Below, piece after piece: positions 53,658 to 62,647 of a DNA stretch of 64,000 nucleotides. The stretch lies in contig JBBAAO010000001.1 in the NCBI GenBank assembly GCA_041658205.1, positions 496,001 through 560,000 of the forward strand. The letters run 5' to 3'. The notes below the pieces were generated by a model. That model saw only the letters and a program-made list of their open reading frames with translations, had not been told where the DNA came from and made no database searches. This DNA comes from Bacteroidota bacterium (GTDB lineage Bacteria; Bacteroidota; Ignavibacteria; UBA10030; UBA8401). Position 1 is the first letter of the stretch. Each line of letters starts with the position of its first letter. The position numbers and the translations under genes were made by a program.

Positions 53658-55643
53658 ATGGATATTTCCGTTATTATTGTTAATTATAATGTTCGCGAAT
53701 TTTTGAACAATGCGCTCATCTCATTGTTCAAAGCTCTCGAACGATATTCGTCGGAAGTATTTGTTGTGGATAATGCGTCTGACGACGGAAGCGTTGAACT
53801 TATCCAGAAGAACTTTCCGAATGTTCACCTGATTGTGAATACGGAAAATCTAGGGTTTGCCAAAGCTAATAATCAAGCTCTTAAACGGTCCACAGGAAAA
53901 TATCTTCTCCTGATCAATCCTGATACGCTTATTCAGGAAGATACGTTTGAGAAGTTGATTGAATTTTTCACGACGCATTCTGACTCTGGAATGGTTGGAT
54001 GTAAAATATTAAATCCTGACGGTTCACTTCAACTTCCTTGCCGCAGAAGTTTTCCAACACCCTGGGTCGCGTTTACAAAAACATTTGGTTTAAGCACATT
54101 ATTTCCAAATTCAAAGTTATTTGCTCGGTATAATCTCACGTATTTGAACCCGGACGAGACATGCGAAGTTGATGCTGTCAGCGGTTCGTTTATGATGATC
54201 ACGCGAGAGGTTTATGAGAAGATCGGCGGACTTGATGAGACATTCTTTATGTACGGAGAAGATCTTGATTGGTGTTTTCGGGTTCAACAATCAGGATGGA
54301 AGGTCAATTATGTACCGACAACATCGATCATTCATTACAAAGGGGAAAGCACAAAGCGAAGCGATATTGATGAGTTAAAAGTTTTTTACAATGCTATGCG
54401 GTTGTTTGTCCGGAAACATCATACCGGTTCACCGGTGTTCGAATGGTTTATCTATTCCGGTATTTATATCCGCAGGATCATTGCAAACTCCGCTCGATTG
54501 GTGAAACCGGCTGCGGTGGCGCTGATGGATATGGCGATTGTGGTTGGCACTATTCTTATCGGCGAATATATTCGAAAGCGCGCGCTTTTCACATTTCCGG
54601 TCTATGCATATCCTTGGACTTTCGTTGTTCCTGCTTTAATTATTTTTATCGCTTTGTTTTTATATGGAGTGTATACCGAATTTAAACTGTCGGTCTCCCG
54701 ATCATTCGCTGCGGTCTTTTCGGGCTTCACCGTTATTGCTGCAATCGTTGCATTTGAAAAAGATTTTGCATTCAGCCGAATGATCATGCTTATTTCAGGG
54801 GGATTGTCGCTCTTTTTCATTCCCGGATGGCGTTTACTGTTGCGATTGTTTGGTTTTAGTGAAAAGACATCCCGAACAACGTTGTTTGGCAGGAGAACAC
54901 TTATTGTTGGTGCACAGCAATCGGGTCAAGAGATCGTGAAAAAGTTACGGGCAAAAGTCGGCGGCGGATATTCAGTTGTGGGATTTATTGATGTGAATCG
55001 AAAACGAGTCGGTGAAAAGATTTTCGATGTAGAAATTCTAGGTAGTATGGAAACGATCGGTAAAGTGATTCAGGAACAGCATATCAGTGAAGTGATTTTT
55101 TCTTCCGATGCGGTTTCCTATTCAATGATTCTGGATGTTATTGCAAAGAACAGGAACCGGTTTGTTAATTTTCGACTGGTGCCGAATAATCTGGAAGTGA
55201 TTATCGGGAAGCCAAGCATTGATCAATTAGATGAAATTCCGTTTATCGAGATCGATTATAACATCGGGAAATTAGGAAATCGCTTTGTAAAACGCTTGTT
55301 CGATGTACTATTCAGTCTTTTCTTTTTGATTTCCATTGCCCCTTTTGTATATTTTATCACTGTTTTTTCAAAAAAACCGGCAATCGGATTTAAAAAGGCG
55401 ATATTACAACTACCATCTGTGTTAATCGGTTCAATGAGTATCGTTGGTTATTTTTCGACTCCTCAACGAAATATGTTTAGTGGAAAACCGGGCATTACCG
55501 GGTTAATCCATATACAGAATGGTAATACACTGAAAGTTGAGGAAAAGGAACAGTACGATCTTTATTATGCGAAAAACCAATCGTTGATGCTCGATCTTGA
55601 AATTATCCTCAAATCGATTCAACAATGGTTCCAAAAAGAGTAA
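53658..55643 (+). CDS. GT2 glycosyltransferase fused to a degenerate phosphoglycosyltransferase module
   Basis: 661 residues in one uninterrupted frame. Residues 1-~260 are a complete GT2 domain of the WbbL rhamnosyltransferase type: ISVIIVNYNVREFL, VVDNASDDGS, LLINPDTLIQ and FFMYGEDLDWCFRVQQSG. Residues ~290-410 contain four membrane helices, ~420-540 a CoA_binding_3-like domain (TLIVGAQQSGQEIVKKL), and ~545-661 a shortened sugar-transferase end (KRLFDVLFSLFFLISIAP, SMSIVGYF, KPGITGLIHIQNG). The catalytic KFRSM and LDEIPQ segments of the neighbour at 51522 are missing, so this half is probably not an active transferase and may serve as membrane anchor or partner-binding module. Confidence 0.85.
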   Translation: MDISVIIVNYNVREFLNNALISLFKALERYSSEVFVVDNASDDGSVELIQKNFPNVHLIVNTENLGFAKANNQALKRSTGKYLLLINPDTLIQEDTFEKLIEFFTTHSDSGMVGCKILNPDGSLQLPCRRSFPTPWVAFTKTFGLSTLFPNSKLFARYNLTYLNPDETCEVDAVSGSFMMITREVYEKIGGLDETFFMYGEDLDWCFRVQQSGWKVNYVPTTSIIHYKGESTKRSDIDELKVFYNAMRLFVRKHHTGSPVFEWFIYSGIYIRRIIANSARLVKPAAVALMDMAIVVGTILIGEYIRKRALFTFPVYAYPWTFVVPALIIFIALFLYGVYTEFKLSVSRSFAAVFSGFTVIAAIVAFEKDFAFSRMIMLISGGLSLFFIPGWRLLLRLFGFSEKTSRTTLFGRRTLIVGAQQSGQEIVKKLRAKVGGGYSVVGFIDVNRKRVGEKIFDVEILGSMETIGKVIQEQHISEVIFSSDAVSYSMILDVIAKNRNRFVNFRLVPNNLEVIIGKPSIDQLDEIPFIEIDYNIGKLGNRFVKRLFDVLFSLFFLISIAPFVYFITVFSKKPAIGFKKAILQLPSVLIGSMSIVGYFSTPQRNMFSGKPGITGLIHIQNGNTLKVEEKEQYDLYYAKNQSLMLDLEIILKSIQQWFQKE

Positions 55644-55673
55644 ACAAGTTATCCGGTATGTTTCGGAGAAATT

Positions 55674-56624
55674 ATGGCAAAAGTAGTTTTAGAATTTGAA
55701 AAACCAATCTTCGAACTGGAACAGAAGATTGAAGAGATAAAAAATCTTTCCGATAATGTTGATGTCTCCGATGAAGTGAAAACCCTTGAAATGAAGGTGA
55801 GCCAATTGAGAGAGAATATATTTTCCAACTTAACCCGCTGGCAGCGAGTACAACTTGCTCGGCATCCCGAACGTCCCTATACACTTGACTATATCCAGCA
55901 TATGACGACAGACTTTGTTGAACTGCACGGAGATCGTGCATATGGTGATGATAAAGCAATTGTCGGTGGATTTGCAAAATTGGATGGCCGGCCAGTGATG
56001 ATTATTGGTCATCAAAAAGGAAGAGATACAAAATCGAATCTGTATCGCAATTTTGGCATGCCCAATCCTGAAGGATATCGCAAAGCTCTCCGTTTGATGA
56101 AACTTGCCGCAAAATTCAATCGTCCCATCATTACGATGCTGGATACACCGGGAGCATATCCGGGACTGGAAGCGGAAGAACGCGGACAAGCTGAGGCTAT
56201 CGCACGTAATCTTTTTGAAATGTCTCACTTTCCGGTGCCGATTATTGTCGTGATCATCGGAGAGGGGGCTTCCGGCGGCGCGTTAGGGATTGGAGTCGGC
56301 GATAGAATATTGATGCTGGAAAATACATGGTATTCCGTTATAGCACCGGAATCGTGCTCTTCCATTTTGTGGAAAAGCTGGGAATTCAAAGAACAAGCAG
56401 CGGAAGCATTGCGGTTGACGCCTCCTGATTTATTAGAACAAAAAATTGTTGATCGAATTATTCCTGAACCGCAAGGGGGCGCGCACCGAAACCCACAGCA
56501 AGCAGCATTGATCTTAAGAGATGCGTTAAGTGAAGAGCTGAAAGCACTCAGCAAATTGAAACCGGAAAAACTTGTGGAACGCAGGATCGAGAAGTTCTGC
56601 AATATGGGTGCTTGGAATGAATGA
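55674..56624 (+). CDS. accA: Acetyl-CoA carboxylase carboxyltransferase subunit alpha
   Basis: 316 residues. An N-terminal coiled coil (FEKPIFELEQKIEEIKNL) is followed by the crotonase-fold domain with LHGDRAYGDDKAIVGG, MLDTPGAYPGLEAEERGQ and GEGASGGALGIGVGD. It pairs with the AccD encoded at 33119. The end overlaps the thioesterase gene by eight bases. Confidence 0.97.
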   Translation: MAKVVLEFEKPIFELEQKIEEIKNLSDNVDVSDEVKTLEMKVSQLRENIFSNLTRWQRVQLARHPERPYTLDYIQHMTTDFVELHGDRAYGDDKAIVGGFAKLDGRPVMIIGHQKGRDTKSNLYRNFGMPNPEGYRKALRLMKLAAKFNRPIITMLDTPGAYPGLEAEERGQAEAIARNLFEMSHFPVPIIVVIIGEGASGGALGIGVGDRILMLENTWYSVIAPESCSSILWKSWEFKEQAAEALRLTPPDLLEQKIVDRIIPEPQGGAHRNPQQAALILRDALSEELKALSKLKPEKLVERRIEKFCNMGAWNE

Positions 56625-57036
56625 ACCGGGAATCTCGTTTACAACCGATATCCGCGTTCGATATGCTGAAACAGATGGGATGAAGGTTGTGTATCATGGA
56701 AATTATCTGACGTATTTTGAAGAAGCCCGAACAAATCTGTTTCGAAATATCGGCATTGTCTATTCTGATATCGAAAAAGCAGGGATCTATCTCGTAGTCT
56801 TGGAAGCACACACACATTATCGCCGCTCGGCGTTATATGACGATATTCTTCATGTCAAAGCAACCTTCAAAGAATTTCCAACAATGAAGTTAACAATCAA
56901 TTATGAGATCACACGAAACAAAGAATCGGAAGTTCTTGTGACTGGTCAGACCGTCCACGCTTTTATTAATGCACAAACGAGCAAACCAATAAGACCTCCG
57001 CAGGAATATATTCACATTATGCAAAAATATTTTTGA
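56617..57036 (+). CDS. Acyl-CoA thioesterase, YbgC/4HBT family
   Basis: 139 residues from the ATG at 56617. A start at 56572 would lie deep in accA and add a non-conserved tail. It has a hotdog fold: VRYAETDGMKVVYHGNYLTYFEEAR is the conserved active-site helix, with Asp in AETD as the likely catalytic residue (family knowledge). Pairing with accA suggests a role in fatty-acid or acyl-CoA turnover. Confidence 0.88.
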   Translation: MNEPGISFTTDIRVRYAETDGMKVVYHGNYLTYFEEARTNLFRNIGIVYSDIEKAGIYLVVLEAHTHYRRSALYDDILHVKATFKEFPTMKLTINYEITRNKESEVLVTGQTVHAFINAQTSKPIRPPQEYIHIMQKYF

Positions 57037-57037
57037 T

Positions 57038-57199
57038 ATGATAAAACAAGATCTTCTTGAAATAATTTGTTGCCCTGCTTGTAAAGCAGAATTGAAGTAC
57101 GACGAAAAAAAATCAACACTTACCTGTGTAGGGTGCAAGACGGTGTACGAAGTAAATAACGGTATTCCGATACTCCTTCCCAAAACCGATGGAAAATAA
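57038..57199 (+). CDS. Trm112-like small zinc-ribbon protein
   Basis: 53 residues, ATG at 57038 and TAA at 57197. MIKQDLLEIICCPACKAEL, TCVGC and VNNGIPILLP match the YcaR/Trm112p-like family, with two CxxC zinc pairs (CPAC and CVGC). It starts one base after the thioesterase stop and overlaps nadC by 11 bases, so it is surely in the operon. Family members can be activators of methyltransferases or of unknown role. Confidence 0.88.
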   Translation: MIKQDLLEIICCPACKAELKYDEKKSTLTCVGCKTVYEVNNGIPILLPKTDGK

Positions 57200-58049
57200 T
57201 TATCTTAACGATAGCAAAATCGGCAGGTTAATTGAACAAGCATTGTTCGAAGATGTCGGTTTCGGTGATATCACCAGTGAATCACTCATCTCTGAAGAAC
57301 AACTAGGAAAAGCTGAGCTTATCGCAAAGGAAAGTGGAATTATTTCCGGTGTGGATATTGTCAAATTGGTTTTTAGCTGCGTTGATGGTCAGGTAACGTA
57401 TGAACCCAGTGTACAAGATGGCTCCCTCGTTGAAAAGAATGTTTCCTTAGGAGAATTACACGGTCCGGTGAGGAGTTTGTTGACGGGTGAAAGAGTTGCG
57501 TTGAATTTTCTCCAACGAATGTCGGGTATTGCTACACTCACCCATAAATATGTTCATGCAGTTGCTGGAACAAAAGCAAAGATCACCGATACTCGCAAAA
57601 CTGTTCCCGGTCTTCGCGTGCTTGATAAAAAAGCAGTGATAGACGGTGGAGGAGTAAACCATCGTTTTGCTCTCGATTCAATGGTATTAATTAAAGATAA
57701 TCATATAGCAGCCGCAGGGGGAATTCAAAATGCTATTCTTCGCTGCAAAGATTATCTGAAGCAGAATGACATTGAAATGAAGATTGAAGTTGAAACGACC
57801 TCAGTCCAACAGGTTCAAGAAGTGTTAAATATCGGTGGTGTGGATAGAATCATGTTGGACAATTATTCTCTCGATTTAATGCGCGAAGCGGTATCATTGA
57901 TCAATGGAACGATTGAAGTTGAAGCATCAGGGGGTGTTACTCTTCAAACGGTACGCTCTATCGCCGAAACAGGCGTTGATATTATTTCGGTTGGCGCGTT
58001 GACCCATTCTCCAAAGGCATTAGATATATCACTGGAATATCTATCCTAA
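57189..58049 (+). CDS. nadC: Nicotinate-nucleotide pyrophosphorylase (carboxylating)
   Basis: 286 residues. It converts quinolinate and PRPP to nicotinate mononucleotide in NAD synthesis. EDVGFGDITSES, GERVALNFLQRMSGIAT, ITDTRKTVPGLRVLDKKAV and VEASGGVTLQTV are diagnostic. No nadA or nadB is adjacent. A terminator-like hairpin follows. Confidence 0.96.
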   Translation: MENNYLNDSKIGRLIEQALFEDVGFGDITSESLISEEQLGKAELIAKESGIISGVDIVKLVFSCVDGQVTYEPSVQDGSLVEKNVSLGELHGPVRSLLTGERVALNFLQRMSGIATLTHKYVHAVAGTKAKITDTRKTVPGLRVLDKKAVIDGGGVNHRFALDSMVLIKDNHIAAAGGIQNAILRCKDYLKQNDIEMKIEVETTSVQQVQEVLNIGGVDRIMLDNYSLDLMREAVSLINGTIEVEASGGVTLQTVRSIAETGVDIISVGALTHSPKALDISLEYLS

Positions 58050-58065
58050 ATCCTAAATCATTTTC

Positions 58066-58128
58066 TCAGCCACCCGTTTCGTTAATACAGATTTGAATGA
58101 TCAGTGAAATGCGTGGCTGACCTTTTTT
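58066..58128 (+). terminator. Terminator-like hairpin before the second flippase
   Basis: TCAGCCAC (58066-58073) pairs with GTGGCTGA (58113-58120), followed by CCTTTTTT. The loop is long, but inner GTTTC/GAAAT can extend the stem. The T-tract ends only four bases before the flippase ATG. Confidence 0.6.
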
Positions 58129-58132
58129 CTCT

Positions 58133-59584
58133 ATGTTTGAACAAATTAAAAGACTTGGAACAGATACAGCAATCTACGGCATCAGCACTGTCCTTGCCAG
58201 ATTGTTGAACTTTGCTCTCGTTCCATTATATGCAAACATTCTCACCACGTCCGAATTCGGAATTGTTGCAAACGTCTATTCCTATATTGGATTCATCTTC
58301 ATTTTTTACAGTTTTGGAATGGAGTCTTCATACTTCCGCTTTGCCTCATCGAAAGAGATAGGAAGTGTCAAAGATAATTTCAGCACTCCATATCTTTCCA
58401 TTGCATTGATGTCCGGACTCTTCTCTGTATTGATGATTCTTTTTTCGATACCGCTTACTTCAGTATTCCAAATTGATGCATCGCAAGCCAAAATTATTAT
58501 GTATGCTGCCGTGATTTTGTTCTTTGATGCGATCGTGATGATACCATATGCATCCCTTCGATTGCAACGAAAAGCAAAATTCTTTGCGGGAACGAAGATG
58601 TTCAATATTGTCCTTACCGTTTTATTGAATATTATTACGATCTATTTCTTTCATTGGGGAATAGAAGGGATATTCTTTAGCAATCTTGCTGCATCGGTAT
58701 GTACATTTTTACTGCTGTTGCCGTCAACAACTAGTCAATTTGCATTTTCTTTGCATAAAGGACTTCTGAAAGAGTTGTTGAAATTTGGATTGCCGATCGT
58801 ACCCGTCGGCGTTTCCGGTCTGTTACTTCAACTGGTTGATCGACCGATCTTAAAACTGCTGATGGATGATTCCGCTGTCGGTATTTATCAGGCAAATTAT
58901 CGATTGGGGATTTTTATGGCATTAATTACTGGTATGTTCGAATTTGCCTGGCGCCCGTTCTTTTTATCGCATGCGAAAGATCCGAATGCAAAAACACTCT
59001 TCGCCCGCATTATGACCTATTATCTTGCCATCAGCGCATTTATATTTTTAGCGTTATCCTTTTTTCTCGAACATATTATTCAATACAAATTTTTTGGAAA
59101 GAAATATATTCTTCCGCCAGAATACTGGTCAGGATTGGAGATCGTCCCGCTGGTGTTATTGAGTTATATCTTTAGTGGAATCGGCACAAATCTTAACGCT
59201 GGAATTCAGATTGAAAAAAAGACAAAATATCTTTTCCCAACCTCGGTGTCCGGATCAATTACAAAAATCATTCTTACTTTTCTTCTCGTTCCTCAATTTG
59301 GCATTATAGGGGCAGCATATGCAACGCTTGCCGGATATATTATGGTGGAAATTACGCTGTATTTTGTTGTCCAACGATTCTATTACATTGAATACGAATT
59401 TGCTCGCATTGCAAAACTGACTCTCTCTGTAATTGTTGCTTTTGCTTTTGTAAAAATGATTGATGCGGACATCGTTACGAAAATTTTCGTGTTTATTTTC
59501 TGGTGTTTCAGTTTATATATCATCGGATTTTTCACTCGAGGAGAGATGCAGCGAGTAAAAAATATATTCCTCAAAACGACTTGA
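58133..59584 (+). CDS. Oligosaccharide flippase-family protein
   Basis: 483 residues, 12-14 membrane helices. The opening FEQIKRLGTDTAIYGISTVL and NFALVPLYANILTTSEFGIV is typical of MOP-superfamily lipopolysaccharide flippases. It is a distant paralogue of the 45115-46542 flippase and is separated from the main cluster by accA-nadC, so it may handle a different glycolipid. No ribosome-binding site is visible; the upstream bases are the T-tract of the preceding hairpin. Confidence 0.87.
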   Translation: MFEQIKRLGTDTAIYGISTVLARLLNFALVPLYANILTTSEFGIVANVYSYIGFIFIFYSFGMESSYFRFASSKEIGSVKDNFSTPYLSIALMSGLFSVLMILFSIPLTSVFQIDASQAKIIMYAAVILFFDAIVMIPYASLRLQRKAKFFAGTKMFNIVLTVLLNIITIYFFHWGIEGIFFSNLAASVCTFLLLLPSTTSQFAFSLHKGLLKELLKFGLPIVPVGVSGLLLQLVDRPILKLLMDDSAVGIYQANYRLGIFMALITGMFEFAWRPFFLSHAKDPNAKTLFARIMTYYLAISAFIFLALSFFLEHIIQYKFFGKKYILPPEYWSGLEIVPLVLLSYIFSGIGTNLNAGIQIEKKTKYLFPTSVSGSITKIILTFLLVPQFGIIGAAYATLAGYIMVEITLYFVVQRFYYIEYEFARIAKLTLSVIVAFAFVKMIDADIVTKIFVFIFWCFSLYIIGFFTRGEMQRVKNIFLKTT

Positions 59585-59642
59585 CATCAGAAGTCCGAAA
59601 TCGTATCTTTACAACAAGAAATTTTGATCTTTTCCATAAAGA

Positions 59643-59760
59643 GTGTTGGTGTCCCGAAATGATTTCGGGGTGAAAATGGGAATTCCGTTCAATTCGGAAG
59701 CTGACCCGCAACTGTAGATGATGCACAGCATCATAAGCCAGGAGACCTGCCAATACCGAT
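59643..59760 (+). promoter_or_regulatory. Cobalamin riboswitch 1
   Basis: Conserved parts appear in order: GTTGGTGTCCCG, TGAAAATGGGAA, CGGAAGCTGACCCGCAACTG and the B12 box AGCCAGGAGACCTGCC at 59736-59751. A terminator hairpin follows at 59819. It should shut off the downstream membrane-protein gene when adenosyl- or aquocobalamin is abundant. Confidence 0.95.
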
Positions 59761-59818
59761 TTTGATTCACCTTCGTGGAATGAGGTGGCAGAAAGTTTTT
59801 GAACCTGAAAATTTTTCG

Positions 59819-59849
59819 TGCCTCATCGTATATGAGGCATTTTCATTTT
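59819..59849 (+). terminator. Terminator of riboswitch 1 (expression platform)
   Basis: TGCCTCAT (59819-59826) pairs with ATGAGGCA (59832-59839), followed by TTTTCATTTT. CACCT/AGGTG at 59769-59787 may form the competing structure. Confidence 0.85.
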
Positions 59850-59878
59850 AAAGCAAACCAATCACCTAAGGAGTTCGT

Positions 59879-60397
59879 ATGAAATCCAATAAATCGATAT
59901 TGATCGGAATTGTGCTGGTTTTAGCGGCTGCATTTTCCCGTTTAATTCCTCATCCAATGAACTTTGCACCAATCACTGCTATTGCGTTATTTGGCGGTAT
60001 GTATTTTGATAAACGTTTTGCCCCTGTGTTACCGTTCGCGGCGTTGATTATCAGTGATTATTTTCTCGGTTTTTATGATGGAATTGTTTGGGTCTACGGC
60101 AGCTTTTTGGTTGTAACAATGCTGGGAATGTTTGCCTCGAATAAAAAATCGATTGGGGTGGTGGCCGGATCAACATTTGCCGGTTCTTTCTTATTCTTTC
60201 TCGTAACAAATTTTGGTGTATGGCAAAGTGGTTTTATGTATCCATTGACAATGAACGGCTTAATCGATTGTTATATTGCGGCACTTCCATTTTTCAGAAA
60301 TGCCATTGCCGGAGATGTTTTTTATGTAACCGTCCTTTTTGGAGTGTATGAATTATCAATGAAATATCTTCCACATACTGCTGCTCAAAAAGTATAA
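59879..60397 (+). CDS. Small integral membrane protein, DUF6580-like, under B12 control
   Basis: 172 residues, with AAGGAG five bases before the ATG. About five membrane helices: GIVLVLAAAFSRLIPHP, MNFAPITAIALFGGMYF, LPFAALIISDYFLGFYDG and others. The pattern resembles DUF6580 and the S-components of ECF vitamin transporters. The cobalamin riboswitch directly upstream, and btuB after it, suggest a role in B12, cobinamide or cobalt transport. No ECF ATPase or EcfT is seen here, so it would need a shared energising module. Confidence 0.8.
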   Translation: MKSNKSILIGIVLVLAAAFSRLIPHPMNFAPITAIALFGGMYFDKRFAPVLPFAALIISDYFLGFYDGIVWVYGSFLVVTMLGMFASNKKSIGVVAGSTFAGSFLFFLVTNFGVWQSGFMYPLTMNGLIDCYIAALPFFRNAIAGDVFYVTVLFGVYELSMKYLPHTAAQKV

Positions 60398-60433
60398 CAT
60401 AGTTTTTACGAAATACGGTTCTTTATCATAACA

Positions 60434-60580
60434 ATGTTGGTGTCCCGATACGAAATCGGGATGAAAATGGGAATTCCGTTTCATTCGGAAGCTGACCCGC
60501 AACTGTGAATTCATAATCATGGAGCCCACCTGTCAGGTGAACTCCGTGTGATGAACAAGCCAGGAGACCTGCCAATATAT
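60434..60580 (+). promoter_or_regulatory. Cobalamin riboswitch 2
   Basis: The same core as riboswitch 1: TGTTGGTGTCCCGATACG, TGAAAATGGGAATTCCG, GAAGCTGACCCGCAACTG and the B12 box AGCCAGGAGACCTGCC at 60558-60573. It has an extra variable hairpin (CACCTG/CAGGTG flanked by GGAG/CTCC) before the B12 box that riboswitch 1 lacks. It lies upstream of btuB. Confidence 0.95.
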
Positions 60581-60644
60581 AGATTCAATACTCCTTCGAG
60601 GACTGAGGATGGATTGAGAAATTATTTTTTAATTATTTTTTCTT

Positions 60645-60687
60645 AGCCCAACGTTCATTTGATGAAGGTTGGGCTTTTTTATTTTTA
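60645..60687 (+). terminator. Terminator of riboswitch 2 (expression platform)
   Basis: AGCCCAAC-G-TTCAT (60645-60658) pairs with ATGAA-G-GTTGGGCT (60662-60675) around TTG, followed by TTTTTTATTTTT. An ATG at 60662 lies inside this hairpin and is therefore not the btuB start. Confidence 0.92.
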
Positions 60688-60691
60688 CACA

Positions 60692-62623
60692 GTGAAATAT
60701 TTACTCACGATATCTTTGTTGTTCTGTACATATTCGCATTCGGAAAGTGACTCCACAAGAGTGTTTCGATTGAGTGATGTTGTTATCACCGGCACCAGAA
60801 CGGCAATGCCAATAGAAAAGCTTTCAACTTCTGTTCAGATTGTTGATAGTCTTGAACTTGCGCAGAGTAACGGCATATCATTGGCAGACAAACTGAAAAA
60901 TCTGTCCGGCGTTACGTTACGCGGCTACGGTGGGAACGGTGCGCTTCAATCCGTTTCCATCCGCGGAATGGGATCCGATTATGCATTGATCCTGATCGAC
61001 GGGCAACGATTTACAACATTTCAAATCAGTACGGTTGATGTTGGGATTTTTTCTTTGGCAGAGGTAGAGCGGATTGAAATTTCCGGAGGGGGAAACTCAT
61101 CACTCTATGGAGCAGATGCGGTGGGAGGAGTGATCAATATTATTACAAAAAAAGCGACAGGAAAATATTTTGCGTTACTTTCTAATAATGTGGGTTCGTT
61201 CGGACTGATCGGGTATCAGCTTACGGCAGGCGGCGGGAATGAACGGTTCTCATATCGGGGAACCATGAAACATCAGCACGCATCTAACGCTTTTGAGTTT
61301 GTTTTTGATGATGGCATAACACAACAAACATTGCAGCGGAGCGGTTCTGATTATTTCATCAAAAATTATTCCTTGTCAGCCCGGACATCATTCTCAGATA
61401 ATATCATAACGAATTATTCATTTCGATATTCTGAGGCGGAACGAGGGCAGCCTTCCGCCGTAACGAATGCTGTTCAGAACAATCTTGCTCGTATTCATGA
61501 TAAAGACGTATTCCTCAATTCTACAACAGAGATGTCGAACTCTCAGAACATCACCCTCTCAATCCCTATCACGTATCATTTTAACCAACAGAATTATGGC
61601 GATCCAAATCTGGTGATTAGCGGAATTCCTCTCTCAGCGTATTATGAGAACAATATTATCAATATCTCACCAATTCTGCGGTATTCGTTTTCGTCTGATC
61701 ATCTTTTGATGGTGGGGAGTGATCTTACCGTTGCTTCCATTTCCAGTAATGAATCGATCCCTTCAAAGCGGGAACAGCTGAGCGGATTGATTTCGTCGCA
61801 GCATCATTTTCAGATTCCTTTCGAAGCGACTCTTTATCCATCGATCCGATTTGATTCCTTTAGTGATACACAAGGGGATATTTCTCCAAAGATTGGCGTT
61901 AACATTGGAGTTCTGGAAGAACCGGTACTGCATCTGAGGGCGAGTTATGGAAAAAATTACCGTGTGCCGACATTTAACGATCTGTATTGGGTCAACGGAG
62001 GAAATCCTCAGCTGCATCCAGAGCGTTCATGGAATTTTGATGCAGGATTTATCGGCGGAATTCAGCATGAAATAATCGATTTCAGTGTCGAGGCAAATTA
62101 TTTTTCCATCGATGCACGAGATAAAATCGTCTGGCAGCCCGTTGCAGGAGGAATATGGTCCCCAAAAAATCTGCAATCCGTGTCATCTTCAGGAGTTGAA
62201 CTGCGCGTCAATGCAAATATGTTCAACCATTTATTGATGTTGAATTATCATCATAACTTTCTGCGCACAATAAAAACGAGTGCAGATACACCAAACGATA
62301 TCACGCAGAATAAAATTCTGCCGTTTGTCCCCCAGGAGATATCGTCGTTGATCATTGGAAGTTCATATGCCGGTGTGTCATTAAATATTCTTTATTCGTT
62401 TAATGGATTCCGATATGAAACAGCAGATAACAATCCCAGATTTATATTGCCAACATATGAAACGGTCGATGTGAATCTTTCCTATGAATTCAGTTTTGCT
62501 TCATATTCATTTCGTATTAGGGGAGAGGTCAATAACATTCTCAACACAGAATATCAGCAGATCCGAGGTTATCCCACCCCGTTAAGAAATTATTTGATAA
62601 CCACTGAATTTTCTTTTCAATAA
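60692..62623 (+). CDS. btuB: TonB-dependent cobalamin receptor BtuB
   Basis: 643 residues from a GTG at 60692, chosen because upstream in-frame starts lie inside the riboswitch terminator and because this opens a signal peptide (KYLLTISLLFCTYSHSES). The TonB box region is VFRLSDVVITGTRTA. The plug domain (LADKLKNLSGVTLRGYGG, SLYGADAVGGVINIITKKA) is followed by a 22-strand barrel ending in an aromatic residue (TTEFSFQ). Riboswitch control and the adjacent BtuG-like gene identify B12 as the likely ligand. Confidence 0.92.
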   Translation: MKYLLTISLLFCTYSHSESDSTRVFRLSDVVITGTRTAMPIEKLSTSVQIVDSLELAQSNGISLADKLKNLSGVTLRGYGGNGALQSVSIRGMGSDYALILIDGQRFTTFQISTVDVGIFSLAEVERIEISGGGNSSLYGADAVGGVINIITKKATGKYFALLSNNVGSFGLIGYQLTAGGGNERFSYRGTMKHQHASNAFEFVFDDGITQQTLQRSGSDYFIKNYSLSARTSFSDNIITNYSFRYSEAERGQPSAVTNAVQNNLARIHDKDVFLNSTTEMSNSQNITLSIPITYHFNQQNYGDPNLVISGIPLSAYYENNIINISPILRYSFSSDHLLMVGSDLTVASISSNESIPSKREQLSGLISSQHHFQIPFEATLYPSIRFDSFSDTQGDISPKIGVNIGVLEEPVLHLRASYGKNYRVPTFNDLYWVNGGNPQLHPERSWNFDAGFIGGIQHEIIDFSVEANYFSIDARDKIVWQPVAGGIWSPKNLQSVSSSGVELRVNANMFNHLLMLNYHHNFLRTIKTSADTPNDITQNKILPFVPQEISSLIIGSSYAGVSLNILYSFNGFRYETADNNPRFILPTYETVDVNLSYEFSFASYSFRIRGEVNNILNTEYQQIRGYPTPLRNYLITTEFSFQ

Positions 62624-62647
62624 CCATTAATCAATTACAGGAAAAAC

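Noticed and set aside
53658..55643. Fusion protein as a sequencing artefact joining two genes
   Set aside because: The frame is continuous, with no homopolymer or stop at the junction, and the membrane domain follows the GT2 domain directly.
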